Origin: JABWCQ01 sp964587105
GTDB taxonomy: Bacteria; Electryoneota; RPQS01
Assembly: GCA_964587105.1 (NCBI GenBank)
Contig: CAZPKG010000001.1
Coordinates: 248,001 to 312,000 of the forward strand
Length of the DNA: 64,000 nucleotides
Direction: 5' to 3'
Translations under genes and position numbers: made by a program
The notes under the pieces: model-generated
Told to the model about the DNA's origin: nothing
The model's database searches: none
What the model saw: the letters and a program-made list of their open reading frames with translations, nothing else
Part shown: positions 24,978 to 34,900 of the stretch, one piece after another
How positions within the stretch are numbered: position 1 is the stretch's first letter
Layout of the letters: each line of letters opens with the position of its first letter

Positions 24978-25732
24978 GGCAGGAGCGGGGTTGTACTGAA
25001 TAAATAGGCGAGACCAAATGAACTGAGCACGGTCAAAAACGCAACGGTCAACGTGCTGTAACGCAAAAATACGGCGCCCAGCATAAACAAAAATCCGATT
25101 CCAAATTGCAGCGCTGCCGCGTTCCCCAACGGCAGTACACGGGCGAACGCTGCAGCCAATGTAAAGGCCGCGGCAACGACGCCAATCACGCGAAGATATT
25201 TTCGTGCCGACGCGAGGGCAGGGTGGAGGGCCAGTTCGCTTACGCGCTCGCCCAACCTGAATCCTTGCCGAAACCCCCAATTGCGAAATGACCACAATGT
25301 CAAATTGTAAATCAACAACAGCGCGGCGACGCACCATCCCCAAACGCTGTCCGCCTTATCTCCAAAGACAATCATGACCGCTACGACAATCGCAAGTAAC
25401 GCGGGCTTGAACCGTTCCCAAATCAGACTATCGCCAATTGCGCCTAACGGCGTTGAAAGGCCGCGTTTCCATTCGGCAATCTCTTTGGCTTTCGCTTCAT
25501 CAACCGGCTCACGTAATCTCGCCGCAAGCGCTCCCAGTGCAACGCTTGAAAACACCGGATGCCCGTTAATCAAACTTCCCGCCGCCCGCGCTTTGTGTTC
25601 GTCGTGTTGGCGAAGCTCTGGTCTAAGAGCAAATAGGTATCCCGGCCCCTGCATGGTTTTGTAATTCAAGAACAATTGCAGCGCAAGCGAGCGCAGCAAG
25701 ATGTTTGTCTGCTTTGGTGCCGAGTTGGTCAT
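24974..25732 (-). CDS. PTS mannose-family IID component
   Basis: 252 residues from the ATG at 25732, which overlaps the IIC stop (ATGA). Typical IID sequence: QLFLNYKTMQGPGYLFALRP, followed by GHPVFSSVALGALAARL and IGDSLIWERFKPAL, then four or so C-terminal membrane helices. With IIC it would form the membrane channel of a mannose/fructose/sorbose-type phosphotransferase system. An in-frame extension to 25855 exists but lies inside IIC. Confidence 0.9.
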   Translation of the reverse strand: MTNSAPKQTNILLRSLALQLFLNYKTMQGPGYLFALRPELRQHDEHKARAAGSLINGHPVFSSVALGALAARLREPVDEAKAKEIAEWKRGLSTPLGAIGDSLIWERFKPALLAIVVAVMIVFGDKADSVWGWCVAALLLIYNLTLWSFRNWGFRQGFRLGERVSELALHPALASARKYLRVIGVVAAAFTLAAAFARVLPLGNAAALQFGIGFLFMLGAVFLRYSTLTVAFLTVLSSFGLAYLFSTTPLLP

Positions 25733-26448
25733 AGAATCACCCACGCACCTAAAAATCCAATCACAATTGCCCACACCCAATCTTTGCGCGAAACGAGTTG
25801 CACGACCGCCGCCGCGCTGCCGGCTCCAATCAAACCCGGCCACATGCTTGAACAAAGCGCGTCTGTTGCTTGCACAACACCCTCACCCGGCCCGAGTGCA
25901 TAAAATTGTCCGAAGTAGAGCATGAGCAGGAAATGGCCCGTTATAACTCCAACAAGCGTAAACACAAATCCCGCTCCAACATGTGTCCCAAGTGCGGTAA
26001 GTGTCCACTTTGTTCCAGTTTCCCCACGCGCGCAAGCATCCACAAATTGTTCCGCAATCCTGTTCATTAACTTCCTCACAACCGGAGCAAGTTCCCGCCC
26101 GAGATGAGAAAATATTAAGCCCAGTGCAGTACAGATCAGCAAAACGATCCAAGCTGGTTCACCCGTCACTTCCGATGGAGCAACCCGCGCCGCCGTGGCG
26201 GTTGCGATGATCGCGCCGATGCTCCCTTCGGAAAATTTCGCCGCGCCAATTTGTAAATTCGCAAGCCACAACAATTCGAAGATGACCCCGAAAAACAATC
26301 CGATTTCCGGTCGATCAACTAACAATCCGTATAGCACACACGCGACAATCGGTTGTCCAAGCAAGGTTTGCCCGAGCACAGATGTATCGAGATAGACCAC
26401 CGTACCCGCGAGTGCGGCCAGCCACATGCGACTAAAACTCTCTTTCAA
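25729..26448 (-). CDS. PTS mannose/sorbose-family IIC component
   Basis: 239 residues, mostly membrane helices, with the family pattern YLDTSVLGQTLLGQPIVACVLYGLL near the start and GVIFELLWLANLQIGAAKFSEG. It pairs with IID encoded immediately downstream. It overlaps the polyprenyl synthase gene by 17 nt. No IIA or IIB gene is found in the window, so sugar phosphorylation would need subunits from elsewhere. Confidence 0.88.
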   Translation of the reverse strand: MKESFSRMWLAALAGTVVYLDTSVLGQTLLGQPIVACVLYGLLVDRPEIGLFFGVIFELLWLANLQIGAAKFSEGSIGAIIATATAARVAPSEVTGEPAWIVLLICTALGLIFSHLGRELAPVVRKLMNRIAEQFVDACARGETGTKWTLTALGTHVGAGFVFTLVGVITGHFLLMLYFGQFYALGPGEGVVQATDALCSSMWPGLIGAGSAAAVVQLVSRKDWVWAIVIGFLGAWVIL

Positions 26449-27517
26449 TCATCAGCATCGCCCAATCTTCCAACCAATCGCGATACTTCGTTTGCGGCAG
26501 AGGCTCAAGGAATTTCAAACCGCGCTCAACATGCGCTCGTGCGCGCCGTGCCGATTCTGCGATACCGCCCAAATCCACAAACAGCTTCGAAACTTCTTCA
26601 ACTTGATCGTGAGTAGCGTGCAAATTCCCCAATGTTTCGTCAATCAGTTTGCGCTGCTTTGCATCAGCGCGCACCCATGATTCGCGTGCAATGATTGTTC
26701 GCTTGCCTTCACGAATGTCTGCACCGACCGGCTTGCCTAACAGCTTTTCGTCACCGATAATTCCAAGAATATCATCCTGCAATTGAAACGCCGCTCCGCA
26801 TGCGCTTGTAAACTGCTCCAATGTGCGCACCAGCGGATGTTTCAGATCAGGTGTGTTGAGACCAATCGCCGCTCCCGAAGCTCCGGCAAACTCATACAGC
26901 GCTCCGGTCTTCTTCCAGAGCATATCCTCGATCATCTCGGTTGTCAAATTCGCAATTGGCTCACGCGAATATTGCACATCGAGCACTTCGCCTTCGACAA
27001 GAGTGCATAGCACCCGCGTGTCAATCTCGTGAATCAATGTCAAGGTAACGTCAGCGGAGATACCGAATTTTTGTGTTAGCTCGGTCATCAAACTGATTCC
27101 CCATCCGTGCTGAACGTCTCCGGCTAAGACTGCTATGGAAATTCCGTAGTGCTCAGCGTCCGCCCGCGAAGCATATCGGGCCAAAGTCGAAGGTTTTCTG
27201 GCAAACCGTTCGTGCACTGTCGGCGAACCCCGTCTCGTCGCGTCGCGGTCAATAATATCGTCATGCACCAGTGTCCACGTGTGGAATATCTCCACCGCTG
27301 CCGCCGCGCTAATAGCCTTTTCCTCATCGCCGCCCACCGCCCCGCAGCAGAACAGCATCACCGCCGGACGCAGCCGCTTGCCGCCCGACTCAAAGTAGCA
27401 CGTCACCGCCTCCCGGATGTCCTCCGGCGAGAACAAATTCACATAGCGAGGCGACAAAACATACCCCTGAACCTTTGCCACCCGCTCTTCAATAGCCTTA
27501 AATAACCTGTCCGACAC
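26432..27517 (-). CDS. Polyprenyl (geranylgeranyl-type) diphosphate synthase
   Basis: About 361 residues from the GTG at 27517, chosen because GGAG lies 7 nt upstream; an in-frame TTG at 27541 gives 8 more residues. Both aspartate-rich motifs of trans-prenyltransferases are present: DDIIDRDATRRG and the second, QDDILGIIGDEKLLGK. A GGKRLRP segment near the N-terminus binds IPP. It makes a medium or long prenyl chain for quinones or carriers. It heads a run with IIC, IID, HPr and enzyme I, an unusual partnership. A terminator lies just upstream of the start. Confidence 0.9.
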   Translation of the reverse strand: MSDRLFKAIEERVAKVQGYVLSPRYVNLFSPEDIREAVTCYFESGGKRLRPAVMLFCCGAVGGDEEKAISAAAAVEIFHTWTLVHDDIIDRDATRRGSPTVHERFARKPSTLARYASRADAEHYGISIAVLAGDVQHGWGISLMTELTQKFGISADVTLTLIHEIDTRVLCTLVEGEVLDVQYSREPIANLTTEMIEDMLWKKTGALYEFAGASGAAIGLNTPDLKHPLVRTLEQFTSACGAAFQLQDDILGIIGDEKLLGKPVGADIREGKRTIIARESWVRADAKQRKLIDETLGNLHATHDQVEEVSKLFVDLGGIAESARRARAHVERGLKFLEPLPQTKYRDWLEDWAMLMIEREF

Positions 27518-27550
27518 CCAGTTGCTCCAATAAAATTTCAACTAACAACA

Positions 27551-27582
27551 AAAAAACAAAGGCTTGGGAAAAACCCAAGCCT
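27551..27582 (-). terminator. Intrinsic terminator immediately upstream of the polyprenyl synthase/PTS run
   Basis: Perfect 9-bp stem (27560-27568 with 27574-27582), 5-nt loop, and on the minus strand a T-rich run (TTTGTTTTTTTG) just after it. It lies about 40 nt before the GTG start at 27517, with no gene upstream for it to terminate, so it looks like an attenuator. Confidence 0.7.
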
Positions 27583-27840
27583 ATATAATACATGAAATTC
27601 CAATAACTTGCAACCGCGTGTCATGCGGTTCTTGTGCTGACGCGGTGACTTTTGCGTCGTAGTGGCGGGTCCTGAGTTGCCTTTACATGTTGGAAGCATC
27701 TCGCCAAACATCTCACAAATCTTAGGCGCATACCTCCTTAGCAATCTCAAGTCAATGTCTTTTCTTGTTCGAGGTCGTGGGAAACTGACGGAAAAACTAA
27801 GATTTACACGAATATTCAAATAGTGTATGTTAGATGCAGA
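27583..27840 (-). promoter_or_regulatory. Possible structured leader RNA upstream of the polyprenyl synthase/PTS run
   Basis: This gap has no convincing gene. On the minus strand it holds TTGACT (27764-27759) with a weak TATGCG 17 nt on, an AAGGAGGT followed at once by ATG and a 36-codon basic reading frame, and then two mutually exclusive stems (27612-27617 with 27625-27630; 27613-27619 with 27640-27646). Short stretches GGCAAC, GACGCAAAAG and ATGACA...GGTTGC occur in the order seen in GEMM (c-di-GMP-I) riboswitches, with GCAAC able to pair with GTTGC, but the usual GNRA hairpin between the first two is missing. Together with the terminator before the operon, a regulatory leader is possible; the class is unproven. 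Confidence 0.35.
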
Positions 27841-27867
27841 TTTTGCTACCCCACGTTTTCCCTCCCG

Positions 27868-27902
27868 AAAAAAAGCGACCCCAACTTTCGCTGAGGCCGC
27901 TT
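27868..27902 (-). terminator. Intrinsic terminator of the TPR-cca-tolC transcript
   Basis: On the minus strand a 12-bp stem with three G-T pairs (27902-27891 with 27884-27873) is followed by a run of seven T. It begins 20 nt after the stop of the TolC-like gene. Confidence 0.75.
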
Positions 27903-27921
27903 CTGACTTTTGACTTCAGAC

Positions 27922-29355
27922 TTATCTGAGCGCTTTCCCTACCGCCAATTCCAGCGCAATCAAGCTCGACTGATACTCAAGTTCCTTTGACAGATGATCC
28001 GTCTCCGCGCGTTCATAAGTCACCTGCGCATCTCTTAACGAGAGCGCCGAGGTCGCACCCAAACGATAGCGTTCGCGTTCAAGTTCGAGTGTGCGATTCG
28101 CCAATTCACGATTGCGGCTCGTGGTCTGCATCTGATCATATACCGTCGCCATATTGCGATAGGCTTCGCGCACTCCACGCTCAATCGAAAGTCGCAAATC
28201 ACGTTCGGTCTCTTGCGAGCGGCGCAAATCGACTTTCTTCGAAGCTACGTCAAACTCGCGTGCGAATCCGTCAAACAAATTCCACGTCAGCGAACCGTAA
28301 TAAGTTGTGTTTCGGTTACGCGGATCCAATGTAAACGGTTGATCCGCGCCCGCCTGCTCACTGGCCGAACGCGATGCGCCAATACTCACTCGCGGCAAGT
28401 ATGCGCCTTTCGAGTAGCTCACATTGTCCTTTGCCTGCTTCACCTGAAGCACCGCAATTTCCAAGTCCGAGCGATTCTGCCAAGCCTGACCAATCAAGTT
28501 GTCAAGCTCAAATTGATACGGAGTCAGACCGCCCGTTTCAGCAATCGGAAAGCGACTATCCAAAGCAATTCCGAGCGTTTGATTCAATTCTTCACGACGC
28601 TTTTCAAGTTCACGTTCAGAACTCGCAATCGTATTCTCAGCCGTTCCCAACTCGATTTCGGCTTGTAGCACGTCAAGTTCCGTTACCGCGCCCACCTCAA
28701 ATCTCGCCTTCGCCAAATCAAATGCGTCCTTGCGTTGATCCCGCAAACGCTTGTTCAGCGCCACAACTTTTTCCAACGTCAGCACTCCGACAACCTGTTG
28801 CGCCACCGTGCGCGTCAGTGTCTTGTGTGCTTCTTCGACCGAAAGCGTATTGATCTTCTTTTGCGACTGCGCAATTCGGTACAGAAAGATGCGCTGCCCG
28901 CCTTCAAATAACGACAGATTCGCATTCACGTCCCACGAACTTGAACGCAGTTTGCCTTCGGATGGATCCTGTGTGACGGTAATCGTATCGAGTGTCAATT
29001 GTCCGTTGCTATCCGGAACGATGACCACTTCTTCAAACGTGACCGGAAGTGTCGAAACGCTCCCGTCCGGATTACGATACGTGCGATTCTCAAACTGTGA
29101 TTCGGAAAAATCCAAACCCAGAGAAATCGTCGGCAAAAACCGGCCAATTGCCGCCATATCGCCGATGCGATTGAGCTTTAACGCCAACTCCGATTGCCGC
29201 ACCTGCGGATTATTACGCAAGCCGATTGATACAAGCGAATCCAGCGAAATCGGAGTCTGACTATTTACCCGTAATAGCCGATCTTCCGCTTGTGCAACTC
29301 CACACACCATACCCCAAATGACGACCCACCAGATGACACTCCGCACGCTTAACAC
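27922..29355 (-). CDS. TolC-family outer membrane efflux protein
   Basis: 477 residues with a signal peptide (ending GMVCGVAQA) and the two-repeat outer membrane factor fold: long helices such as LVSIGLRNNPQVRQSELALKLN and YRLGATSALSLRDAQVTYERAE, the latter with the typical G-A-T/S-L-D-x-A pattern. It should form the trimeric exit duct for a tripartite exporter or type I secretion. No adaptor or pump is next to it; cca (overlapping by 7 nt) and a TPR protein lie upstream, so its partners are elsewhere. Confidence 0.9.
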   Translation of the reverse strand: MLSVRSVIWWVVIWGMVCGVAQAEDRLLRVNSQTPISLDSLVSIGLRNNPQVRQSELALKLNRIGDMAAIGRFLPTISLGLDFSESQFENRTYRNPDGSVSTLPVTFEEVVIVPDSNGQLTLDTITVTQDPSEGKLRSSSWDVNANLSLFEGGQRIFLYRIAQSQKKINTLSVEEAHKTLTRTVAQQVVGVLTLEKVVALNKRLRDQRKDAFDLAKARFEVGAVTELDVLQAEIELGTAENTIASSERELEKRREELNQTLGIALDSRFPIAETGGLTPYQFELDNLIGQAWQNRSDLEIAVLQVKQAKDNVSYSKGAYLPRVSIGASRSASEQAGADQPFTLDPRNRNTTYYGSLTWNLFDGFAREFDVASKKVDLRRSQETERDLRLSIERGVREAYRNMATVYDQMQTTSRNRELANRTLELERERYRLGATSALSLRDAQVTYERAETDHLSKELEYQSSLIALELAVGKALR

Positions 29356-30776
29356 TCCAAATACTGATCTTTAATTTCGTACAGGTAGTCGAGCACGGCA
29401 TCGTGCTCGTTGGCAACCTTCCCCTCAAGAATGGCCTCTTCAAGGGCGGTCTTAATCTTTCCGACTATAGGACCGGGCGAGAGGTTGCAAATCCGCATGA
29501 TCTCCTCCCCCCGGACCGGGCTTTGAAAGGCTCGCAACTGATCCCCGTCAATCACCTCGGCGATGCGCGTCTTCAGCTTCTCAAATTGGGTCAGGTAACG
29601 CTTGACTTTCTTGGGGTTAGCCGAGGTAATGTCGGCCCGGCATAAGGTCATCAAATCTTCCAAATCCTCGCCCGCATCCACGATTAGTCTGCGGACAGCA
29701 GAATCCGTTACCTCCTCGCGGGTCAGATTAATGGGCCGCATATGCAGGGCCGTCATTTTGACCAACTTCGCGATGGATTTCTCGGGCAATTTCAATCTTC
29801 TGCCAATCGGCTTCAACATCCGGCTGCCCACATCCTCGTGGCCGTGAAAGGTCCAACCTTGATCGGGGAAGAATCGCTTCGTCCGAGGTTTGGCAATGTC
29901 ATGAACCAAAGCCGCTAATCGAAGCACAGGGTCCTCTGTCAATTCCGCAATCCGGTCCACAACCAACAAAGTGTGGTCGAACACGTCCTTGTGGTGATGC
30001 TGTCCTACTTGTTCAACGCCCGAAAGTTCGGAAATCTCCCGAAAGACGATGTCCATCACTCCGGTCTCATACATTAACCTGAGGCCAATCGAGGGTTTAG
30101 CCGCACTCATTAACTTCATTAGCTCATCTGTGATCCGTTCCTGACTCACAATCTTGAGCCTCGGAGCCATTTCCTTGCAGGCGGCTAACGTTGCAGATTC
30201 AATAGTAAACTCAAGCTGAGCCGCAAACCGAAGTGCGCGCATAATCCTGAGCGGATCTTCAGAGAACGTCTGTTCAGGTTCTTTTGGCGTCTTCAATATC
30301 TTGCGCTTGAGATCGCCGATTCCATCATAATGGTCAATCAGTAAACCAAAATTCTCGCCGTTCAGACTCACAGCGAGAGCGTTTACGGTAAAGTCCCGCC
30401 GGGCGAGATCATCATCAAGTGCTCCTTCCCAAACTTTCGGCTTACGAGATTGCGATTCGTATGATTCAGCACGGGCCGTAACAAAATCGAGTTGATATCC
30501 GCGATACGGAACCATAGCGGTTCCAAATCTTTCAAACAAAACAGGATCGTGAACGCCGAACTCTTTGGCAACAACTATTGCAAATGCAACCGCGTCTCCG
30601 ATTACCGAAAAATCAATGTCCTTGACCTTCTTGCCGAGTAACTTATCTCTAACAAATCCGCCGACGGCATAAAGCTCCAATCCGTGATCGTCAGCGAGAC
30701 GCCCTAAGCGTTCGAGCACTTTGGAATCCGCGCGTTTTATCACCTTCACTTGTGCAACCGATCTAACTCCACTCAT
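29349..30776 (-). CDS. cca: CCA-adding tRNA nucleotidyltransferase (class II, with HD domain)
   Basis: 475 residues. N-terminal polymerase-beta-like head with AVGGFVRDKLLGKKVKDIDF (metal-binding D-x-D as DID), the RRDFTVNALAV motif B and the PLRIMRALRFAAQL neck, followed by an HD domain (LAALVHDIAKP, HHHKDVFDHTL). It builds or repairs the 3' CCA of tRNAs. All four tRNA genes in this window lack CCA, so the enzyme is needed. Poly(A) polymerases are close relatives but the HD-containing form favours the CCA enzyme. It overlaps the genes on both sides. Confidence 0.88.
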   Translation of the reverse strand: MSGVRSVAQVKVIKRADSKVLERLGRLADDHGLELYAVGGFVRDKLLGKKVKDIDFSVIGDAVAFAIVVAKEFGVHDPVLFERFGTAMVPYRGYQLDFVTARAESYESQSRKPKVWEGALDDDLARRDFTVNALAVSLNGENFGLLIDHYDGIGDLKRKILKTPKEPEQTFSEDPLRIMRALRFAAQLEFTIESATLAACKEMAPRLKIVSQERITDELMKLMSAAKPSIGLRLMYETGVMDIVFREISELSGVEQVGQHHHKDVFDHTLLVVDRIAELTEDPVLRLAALVHDIAKPRTKRFFPDQGWTFHGHEDVGSRMLKPIGRRLKLPEKSIAKLVKMTALHMRPINLTREEVTDSAVRRLIVDAGEDLEDLMTLCRADITSANPKKVKRYLTQFEKLKTRIAEVIDGDQLRAFQSPVRGEEIMRICNLSPGPIVGKIKTALEEAILEGKVANEHDAVLDYLYEIKDQYLEC

Positions 30777-31825
30777 CGCGCATCCTCACGACCTAATCGA
30801 GCACGGAGAGCCTTGAGAGTATCCTTCCGTCGTTCGAGAGCATATGGAGTTGCCGTTGCGTTCAAACCTGCACGCGCATAACTTTGAGCGGCTTCCGTTT
30901 CTCCTAACATGTCAGAGCAATCCATCAATGTCCGATAAAGTCCAATCACTTCGTAACCGTTTTGAAATTCAAGTTGCTTATACTGCTTCAATAATTCGAG
31001 CGCGGTTTCGCGCGCATTTTTCCACTGGGCTGTTCTCTTCTCCAAAGCGAGCTTCGGCATCAAGAAAGTTCGACTGTTGGGAAATCTCTCTAATCCGGCT
31101 CTGACCATGCTGTCGGCAAGCTCGTAATTCTCGTCTTGAATCACGAGCCAGACCATTGAGCTTAAGGCAGCATATCGAGAGAACTTAGCCCGTTCCAGTC
31201 CCAGAGTTAAATCAGCCCAGCCCTGCTTCTTTGACGGCACTCCCGGCAACCATCGCAAGAAACCAAGATTCTGCGCGGCAGCATACCGATAGGCTCCCCG
31301 GCCAACATAGGCATCATAGAACTCTGGATCAACCTCGATCACACGGTCAAAATGGCTGCGCGAGGCCATTAACCTCCGGATTCCATCGACCGTCTTGCCC
31401 TGACGATGCCGCGTTAATCCCGAAACTGAATAGGCAGCCCCAATCAGGTACTCTCGTACTGCTTCGGCGCTGTCAGGAGATCGTTGCTCCCATTGTACAC
31501 ATGCCGTAAGGCACTTTTCGACCTCGCTTTCAAGCTCTGCAGTCCCCGTAGTGTCTTCAAAATCACAAAGTTGCGCGTAAATCACGCTGGCATTTGCGTA
31601 GTGAACTGCGGGATTGCCGGGCCACGCCAAGCCAAGCGAATCACACATCACGTCCGCTATAGCATAGTCGTGGGTCATCAGTGTATCGAAGAGCGTCTCG
31701 TAGCGGTCGAGCGGGCCGACGGTGTGCACCACCTGCGCGACACAATTTGCACGGCCAGTTACTGCCAAGAGGCAGAGAATTATGCAGTACGAATGACACA
31801 CGATGCGGGTTAGAGGGCTATTCAC
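30773..31825 (-). CDS. Secreted TPR-like protein, hypothetical
   Basis: 350 residues with an N-terminal hydrophobic signal (IVCHSYCIILCLLAVTGRANC; a Cys at about residue 28 could be lipidated but the lipobox is poor). Helical repeats of TPR type follow (for example DVMCDSLGLAWPGNPAVHYANAS, HFDRVIEVDPEFYDAYVGRGAYRYA, ADSMVRAGLERFPNSRTFLMPKLALE). Function unknown. It overlaps cca by 4 nt and starts the TPR-cca-tolC run. Confidence 0.7.
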   Translation of the reverse strand: MNSPLTRIVCHSYCIILCLLAVTGRANCVAQVVHTVGPLDRYETLFDTLMTHDYAIADVMCDSLGLAWPGNPAVHYANASVIYAQLCDFEDTTGTAELESEVEKCLTACVQWEQRSPDSAEAVREYLIGAAYSVSGLTRHRQGKTVDGIRRLMASRSHFDRVIEVDPEFYDAYVGRGAYRYAAAQNLGFLRWLPGVPSKKQGWADLTLGLERAKFSRYAALSSMVWLVIQDENYELADSMVRAGLERFPNSRTFLMPKLALEKRTAQWKNARETALELLKQYKQLEFQNGYEVIGLYRTLMDCSDMLGETEAAQSYARAGLNATATPYALERRKDTLKALRARLGREDAR

Positions 31826-31984
31826 CGAGATTTCAATGGTTTTGATTGCTTGAAGTTACGACAATTGAAGCAAAAAGCAAGTTCTAAGCACCCTGCTTGT
31901 GTATAAGAACCCACTTTAATCTCTGGAGTTACGCCTGCGAATTTACTATATTTTAGGGATTTCGTGGATTTGATGGACTAACTT

Positions 31985-34900
31985 GTGAATGGGATGAGAA
32001 TGAGTGATTGGAGGAGCCTGCGGTGCCTCGCTTGGCTTGCGGCAGTTCTCGTGCTGTCAGCGGATTTTGCCGTTGCCGGGACAGATCGCGTTTCCATCTT
32101 CCTCGTCCTTGAGCCTGAGCCATTCGTCCGGAATGAAGTCCTTGCTCGCGCGGGTCGTACTCTCGAGCTTGCCGAGGCCCACGAAATGTGCCTCAAGGCT
32201 GCACAAGAGTATGCCAGCGTCACTCAGACTCCAGTCCTGAAAAGGTTGTCCGAACTATCTTCGCTTGCCGACCTTCAAAATATTCGCGCCTACTGGGCTG
32301 CTAACACGATTTCCCTCGAGTGCGACCCCGCATGGATCCCCATATTCCGTCAGTGGCCCGAGATAATCGAGGTTCAAGAAGAACAGCTTCTCGAACTCGA
32401 TCCTATCACAACTCCAATTCCCGAAAATCCCCGCCGCTCACTTGATGATGGTGTAACCGTTGCACTGACTGATATTCGTGCTCCCGAGGCGTGGGCGCTC
32501 GGCTTGACCGGCGTTGGCGTTTTGCTCGCGAACTTCGATTCCGGCGTGTATGGCTCAAATCCTGCTTTATCTTCGAGGTGGCGCGGTAATAATGGACATC
32601 CAGCCAACCAATGCTGGTTCGATCTCGTCGAGCCGATTACCTCTACTCCCGGTGACAACGACGGGCATGGTACGCTTACGATGGGCTTGCAATGCGGAAT
32701 CGGTGTAAATGATACTGTTGGTGTGGCTTGGAATGCGCAGTTTATCGCCGCCGCCGTTGCTGAAGGGGGATTCACGATCAACAACGCTTTGGCTGCATTC
32801 CAGTGGGTGTTGGACCCTGACGGAAACCCCGCGACATTTGATGATGTCCCGCGCGTGCTTTCGAACTCATGGGGATTTAATGGCGGTGTGGACGTGTGCA
32901 ACAACGTGCTGTTTCAGGCTATCGATTTGGCCGAAGCGGCGGGGATTGCCATCGTTTGGTCCGCGGGTAATGAAGGTCCGCCCAGCGGAACCATTCGCAA
33001 TCCAGCCAACAGAGCAGACAACTTGGTCTCAGGATTTGCCGTCGGCGGTTGGGACGGAGTTGTAGATTCCGTTTGGGTTTCATCGAGTCGCGGCCCGACT
33101 CCTTGTAACCCCGATCCGATTTTGCGTGTGAAGCCTGAGATCGTCGCGCCATCGCGCGACGTGCGTTCAACATACATCGGCAGCGGCTATGCGTCAAGTA
33201 GTGGAACCTCGTTCTCCGCTCCGTTGGCGGCAGGCACGCTCGCACTGATGATTGAAGCGAATCCGATGCTCCCGCCCGATTCGCTGCTCGAGTTGTTGAT
33301 GTACACAGCAGTTGACGAAAGCACTCCCGGACTGGACAACAATGCGGGCTATGGCAGGTTGGACGCCTATCTCGCTTGTCAGGCGGCTTTGACCGGTTTA
33401 GGTTGGGTGAGAGGAGTTGTTCAAAATCAGTGGGGAACGCCGATTGCCTCTGCGGATATTGATTTGCTCAATCAGCCGCATCATACAACCACGGATTCAG
33501 CTGGACGATTCCTGTTTGCCTTTCCCGCTTTCTTTCCATTGCAGATTCAAGTCGTCGCCAACGGCCACGTTCCGCAGACGACGTCGATAACCGTTTTGCC
33601 GCAGGACACGGCCTACGTCACAATAACACTGCAAACAACTCAAGAGGGAATACTCTCCGGCAATGTGATCGACTGCCGCGGTTTGCCGGCAGCGGGGGCG
33701 TTAATTACAATCCCCAATGAGTCGTATCCGCCTACGTTCACCGACGGCAATGGGCGATTCGTGATGACGATGCAGCCGGGCACATACTCCGTTGCGTGTT
33801 CAAGCGGAGTGTGCGGATCCATTGTTATGGCCGGAGTACACATTCAGACCCGCGCGATTACCGACATTGAAATCGTCCTTCCGCTCAATCCCGCGTTTTT
33901 GTGTTCGGATGAAGATCAATTCGGTTACTTCTTCTGCGACAATAATGATCCAGGCGGTCCGACTGAAATCTACACATCCGTCGCGCCGTCTGAAGGCGGA
34001 CTTGGCGTCATTCACAATCTGCCAGACGACGGCAATGTTCCGCTGGCGATGCCTTTCCCGGTGAAGTTCTATGGACAGACCTACAGCCGGATGTTCTTGA
34101 ACTCAAATGGAATAATTAGCTTTGTTAGATATGCAACGGCATATAATAATCTGCCGTTGCCGTATAACTTGACTCCTGCGCTGTTTCCGTTCTGGGATGA
34201 TTTCAGTGACAATTTAGGCGGACACATTCTGTCCGACTATGATCCTACGCATGGTACGTACACCGTCGAATGGTATGAAGTCCCCTATTTTGTTTCGATC
34301 CCGCCGCCGACGGACAGCGCAAATTTCCAAATGGTCATTTACGACCAGGCCGTTCTACCCACTGCGAGCGGCAATAACGTTATTGAGTTTCGATACGGAC
34401 GTATTCCGCGCAACGGCAGCTGCACCATCGGGATTGACAAAGCTACAGCTAATACCTATCTCCGCTACGGTTACAACGGTACTTGGGAGACCCACGCTGT
34501 CCCTGCGGCAGAGAACGTGACAGTCAGGCTGTCCGATGAACAGCCTGCGTCGGGCGTCCCATCGCTTGCTCTTGAACCATCGAGCCTTGCTATATCACTT
34601 GAGCCCGGCGAGACACTCGACACCTCGATCTTTGTCCGCAATCTCGGCAGCGCGCCGCTGGCCTATTTTGCATCATCGTCCAACGCTGCGGGACTCGGGC
34701 AATCGCAGGACACTTTGGCGCGTGCAGTTGTGTTTCCCGAATTGCCGAAGGGTCATGTGCCGACTCGAATTGAATCGTTTGACAATGCGCTCGACGAATG
34801 GATTCCCGACGCTAACGGCTATGCATGGCGGAGTTCGCGTTCGGATACGTCGGTGCATTACCAGTTCTTCGATATCTCGACAGTCGGTACGAATCTCGGG

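Noticed and set aside
24978..25343. Long N-terminal extension of the HPr reading frame
   Set aside because: It lies entirely within the IID gene in another frame; the GTG at 24977 gives exact HPr length and couples with the IID stop.
27583..27700. Confident call of a GEMM c-di-GMP riboswitch
   Set aside because: Three short sequence islands match, but the GNRA-capped hairpin expected between the first two is absent, so I list it only as a possible structured leader.
27538..27819. 93-codon minus-strand reading frame in the gap before the polyprenyl synthase gene
   Set aside because: It runs through the perfect terminator hairpin and its T-run, has no ribosome binding site, and the composition of the product is not protein-like.
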